This document shows, piece by piece, positions 62,821-64,000 of a stretch of DNA of 64,000 nt. A program made the position numbers and the translations under genes. Each line of letters opens with the position of its first letter. The first letter of the stretch is position 1. Source of the stretch: Planctomycetaceae bacterium (lineage in GTDB: Bacteria > Planctomycetota > Planctomycetia > Planctomycetales > Planctomycetaceae); contig JAGQPX010000005.1 of the NCBI GenBank assembly GCA_020426505.1, positions 45,799-109,798 on the forward strand, read 5' to 3'. Below the pieces are notes generated by a model that saw only the letters and a program-made list of their open reading frames with translations, searched no databases and was not told where the DNA came from.

Positions 62821-63754
62821 TCAACTGTAATGCAACCGTTTTCCGGGAGCCTGCCGAATCGCCGCTTCCATCCGATCATGGTCGGACACCTTGCGGTAGT
62901 TCCATCGGAAATCGAACTCAGCACAGTAGCGGTGCAAGTGCTGTTTCCACATCGTGTGGTAGACGCCCATGTAGCCCCGCTTCATCAGTGAGAAGAACGA
63001 CTCAGCCGTGTTGCTGTGGATCGGCAGACCACTCTCAGGATGGAACCGAGCGTATTCCTTCTGGCTGTGGTTGACGGTCTCGTGCCCGCCGTCGAAGTGA
63101 CGTCCGAGCCCACGGTAGCCGGGCCACTCGTCAGTGATGAGAACGGCATTCTTGCGGACGGTCGAAAGTACCTCGGCGTGCAGAGTCTTCGCGTTGACTC
63201 GCTTCACGGGTTTCGAGCGAGCCTTGCCGTCACGTTCGACCAAACACGACCACGGGAGTTTTCTTCGTGCCACGTCCTCGCTTGGCAGGGGCGTCCTTGT
63301 GCTTGTTGCTGTGGCGAGGCTTCCCACCAAAGTAGCTTTCGTCCGCCTCAACCGCTCCCTGCATGGTCGGCTCGGTCAGTTCGCCTTCGGCGAGAGCATG
63401 ACGGATTCGGTGCATCATAAACCACGCCGTCCGATAGCTCTCTAATCCCAACTCACGTTGCAGTTGCAGAGCAGAGAATCCCTTCTTTGACGAACAGATC
63501 AGGTGAAAGGCCAGCACCCACTTGACGAGCGAGACCTTGCTCCGCTCCATCACGCTTTTGACCGTGACGGTGAACTGCTGACGACACTCACCGTTGTTGC
63601 ACTGAATGCAACCAGCTCGGTGTGCTTCACCGTTCAGTCGCGTCACGTCCGTAGTCTGGCAGTGAGGACAAACCGGACCGTCCGGTCAGCGTAGCGCTTC
63701 AAGATACTCGCGGGCCTGTTCCTTGGTCATTCTGGCGATTTCAAGCAGCGTCAT
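62821..63754 (-). pseudogene. IS1595-type (ISXO2-like) transposase, broken by a nonsense codon and a frameshift
   Basis: Together the fragments match an IS1595 transposase of about 310 residues, starting at 63754 (MTLLEIARMTKEQAREYLEALR) with GGGAG upstream. Codon 23 is TGA (63686-63688) where the family has Trp in LRWPDGPVCPHC. The zinc-ribbon cysteines follow (CPHC, then CIQCNNGEC). The first DDE aspartate is in VEADESYFGGK. A one-base insertion in the T-run at 63242-63244 (minus strand GTTTG for GTTG) moves the frame; after it come VERDGKARSK, the second aspartate in LITDEWPGY and the glutamate in SNTAESFFSLMKRG. Two independent defects make it a pseudogene. A 6-bp hairpin lies at 62781-62795; I could not define the terminal inverted repeats. 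Confidence 0.85.
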
Positions 63755-63781
63755 GTCTCTGGCTCCCTTTGCCTTGAACTG

Positions 63782-63829
63782 TCTATTTCATGTAGACATT
63801 CACCGGGATGTCAATGAGTCATTGACAGA
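63782..63829. promoter_or_regulatory. Operator-like palindromes between transposase and HTH gene
   Basis: A perfect 19-bp palindrome, TGTCAATGA (63811-63819), G, TCATTGACA (63821-63829), lies 28 bp before the HTH gene start. A second dyad, TGTCTA (63782-63787) and TAGACA (63795-63800), lies beside it. Both share the TGTC..GACA outer bases, as expected for a dimeric regulator's sites. Confidence 0.5.
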
Positions 63830-63856
63830 TTCGGTTCGGATTCCTAATACGCCTGC

Positions 63857-64000
63857 ATGGGAAAAGAGAGGCGCACAGACCCCGTGATGGAAGCAGTCCG
63901 GGAGCGTTACGAGAACTCCGGCCTCAGCATGCAGGAGATTGGGGAGCGCATGGGATACGCCCCGACTTCAGCGCATCAGGCTGTCTCACAGTTTCTCAAG
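63857..64000 (+). CDS. Helix-turn-helix protein, partial (N-terminus only)
   Basis: The frame starts at 63857 after an in-frame TAA at 63845 and continues off the right edge; 48 codons are visible. It starts MGKERRTDPVMEAVRERYENSG. The stretch LSMQEIGERMGYAPTSAHQAVSQFLK is a helix-turn-helix of the Cro/C1 or sigma-region-4-like type, with QEIGERMGY matching helix 2. There is no ribosome site upstream, so the message may be leaderless or the start lies elsewhere. It is divergent from the broken transposase and has a perfect palindrome just upstream, suggesting autoregulation. Confidence 0.7.
   Translation, partial: MGKERRTDPVMEAVRERYENSGLSMQEIGERMGYAPTSAHQAVSQFLK

Noticed and set aside
63230..63260. 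Programmed ribosomal frameshift in the transposase
   Set aside because: Joining the frames needs a skipped base at a plain T-run rather than the -1 slip on an A6G-type site used by other IS families, and a separate TGA at 63686 also breaks the protein.
1..64000. CRISPR array, tRNA or rRNA gene
   Set aside because: No regularly spaced repeats and no cloverleaf or rRNA core sequence were found by reading; a covariance-model scan was not possible here and could reveal a missed small RNA.

Overview
The window is chromosomal DNA of moderately high GC content from a bacterium that is almost certainly a member of the Planctomycetota. The strongest signs are a DUF1549/DUF1553 cytochrome-like protein, a WD40 protein with a planctomycete-type cytochrome domain, a 1173-residue propeller-HEAT-cytochrome c protein, two secreted sulfatases, a squalene-hopene cyclase, and many secreted or membrane proteins without close characterised relatives. 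I cannot name the genus from the sequence alone.

Layout. Positions 1-4953 (minus strand) hold housekeeping genes: a partial cardiolipin synthase, a phosphofructokinase with the pyrophosphate-type signature, accC, accB and an M24 aminopeptidase. Positions 5218-7793 hold a sulfatase and two small uncharacterised genes. Positions 8253-19278 (plus strand) hold a three-gene extracellular cassette (DUF1549/DUF1553 protein, PPC-domain protein, cytochrome-WD40 protein), where the second and third genes carry similar Ala/Lys/Glu-rich coiled coils, followed by a membrane protein and a sodium/solute symporter.

Positions 19335-42030 are a large exopolysaccharide locus. It has an initiating sugar-phosphate transferase, three GT4 glycosyltransferases, a flippase, two polymerase/ligase-like membrane proteins, a Wzc-type chain-length regulator/BY-kinase, two sulfotransferases, two tandem acyltransferases, a methyltransferase, a GIPC-like protein and a PhyH-double-cupin fusion. 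Together these suggest a sulfated, acylated and possibly methylated surface polymer. A second sulfatase lies just beyond the wzc-like gene.

Positions 44292-60752 return to core functions: feoAB, an unusual aldehyde dehydrogenase-fold protein, squalene-hopene cyclase, the large cytochrome protein, an aminotransferase translationally coupled to a SufE-SufS fusion, an LUD-domain protein, a YggU protein and an HtrA protease. Two small plus-strand units here have terminator-like hairpins. Positions 61651-64000 look like accessory DNA: a HigBA-like toxin-antitoxin unit whose toxin gene contains an exact 10-bp tandem duplication that shifts its frame, an IS1595-type transposase broken by a nonsense codon and a frameshift, and the start of a divergent HTH gene behind a perfect palindrome.

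No rRNA, tRNA or CRISPR array was recognised. The items I consider most worth following up are the 10-bp duplication in the toxin, the SufE-SufS fusion, the coiled-coil pairing in the cytochrome cassette, the PhyH-cupin-cupin fusion, and several inverted-repeat elements between genes.
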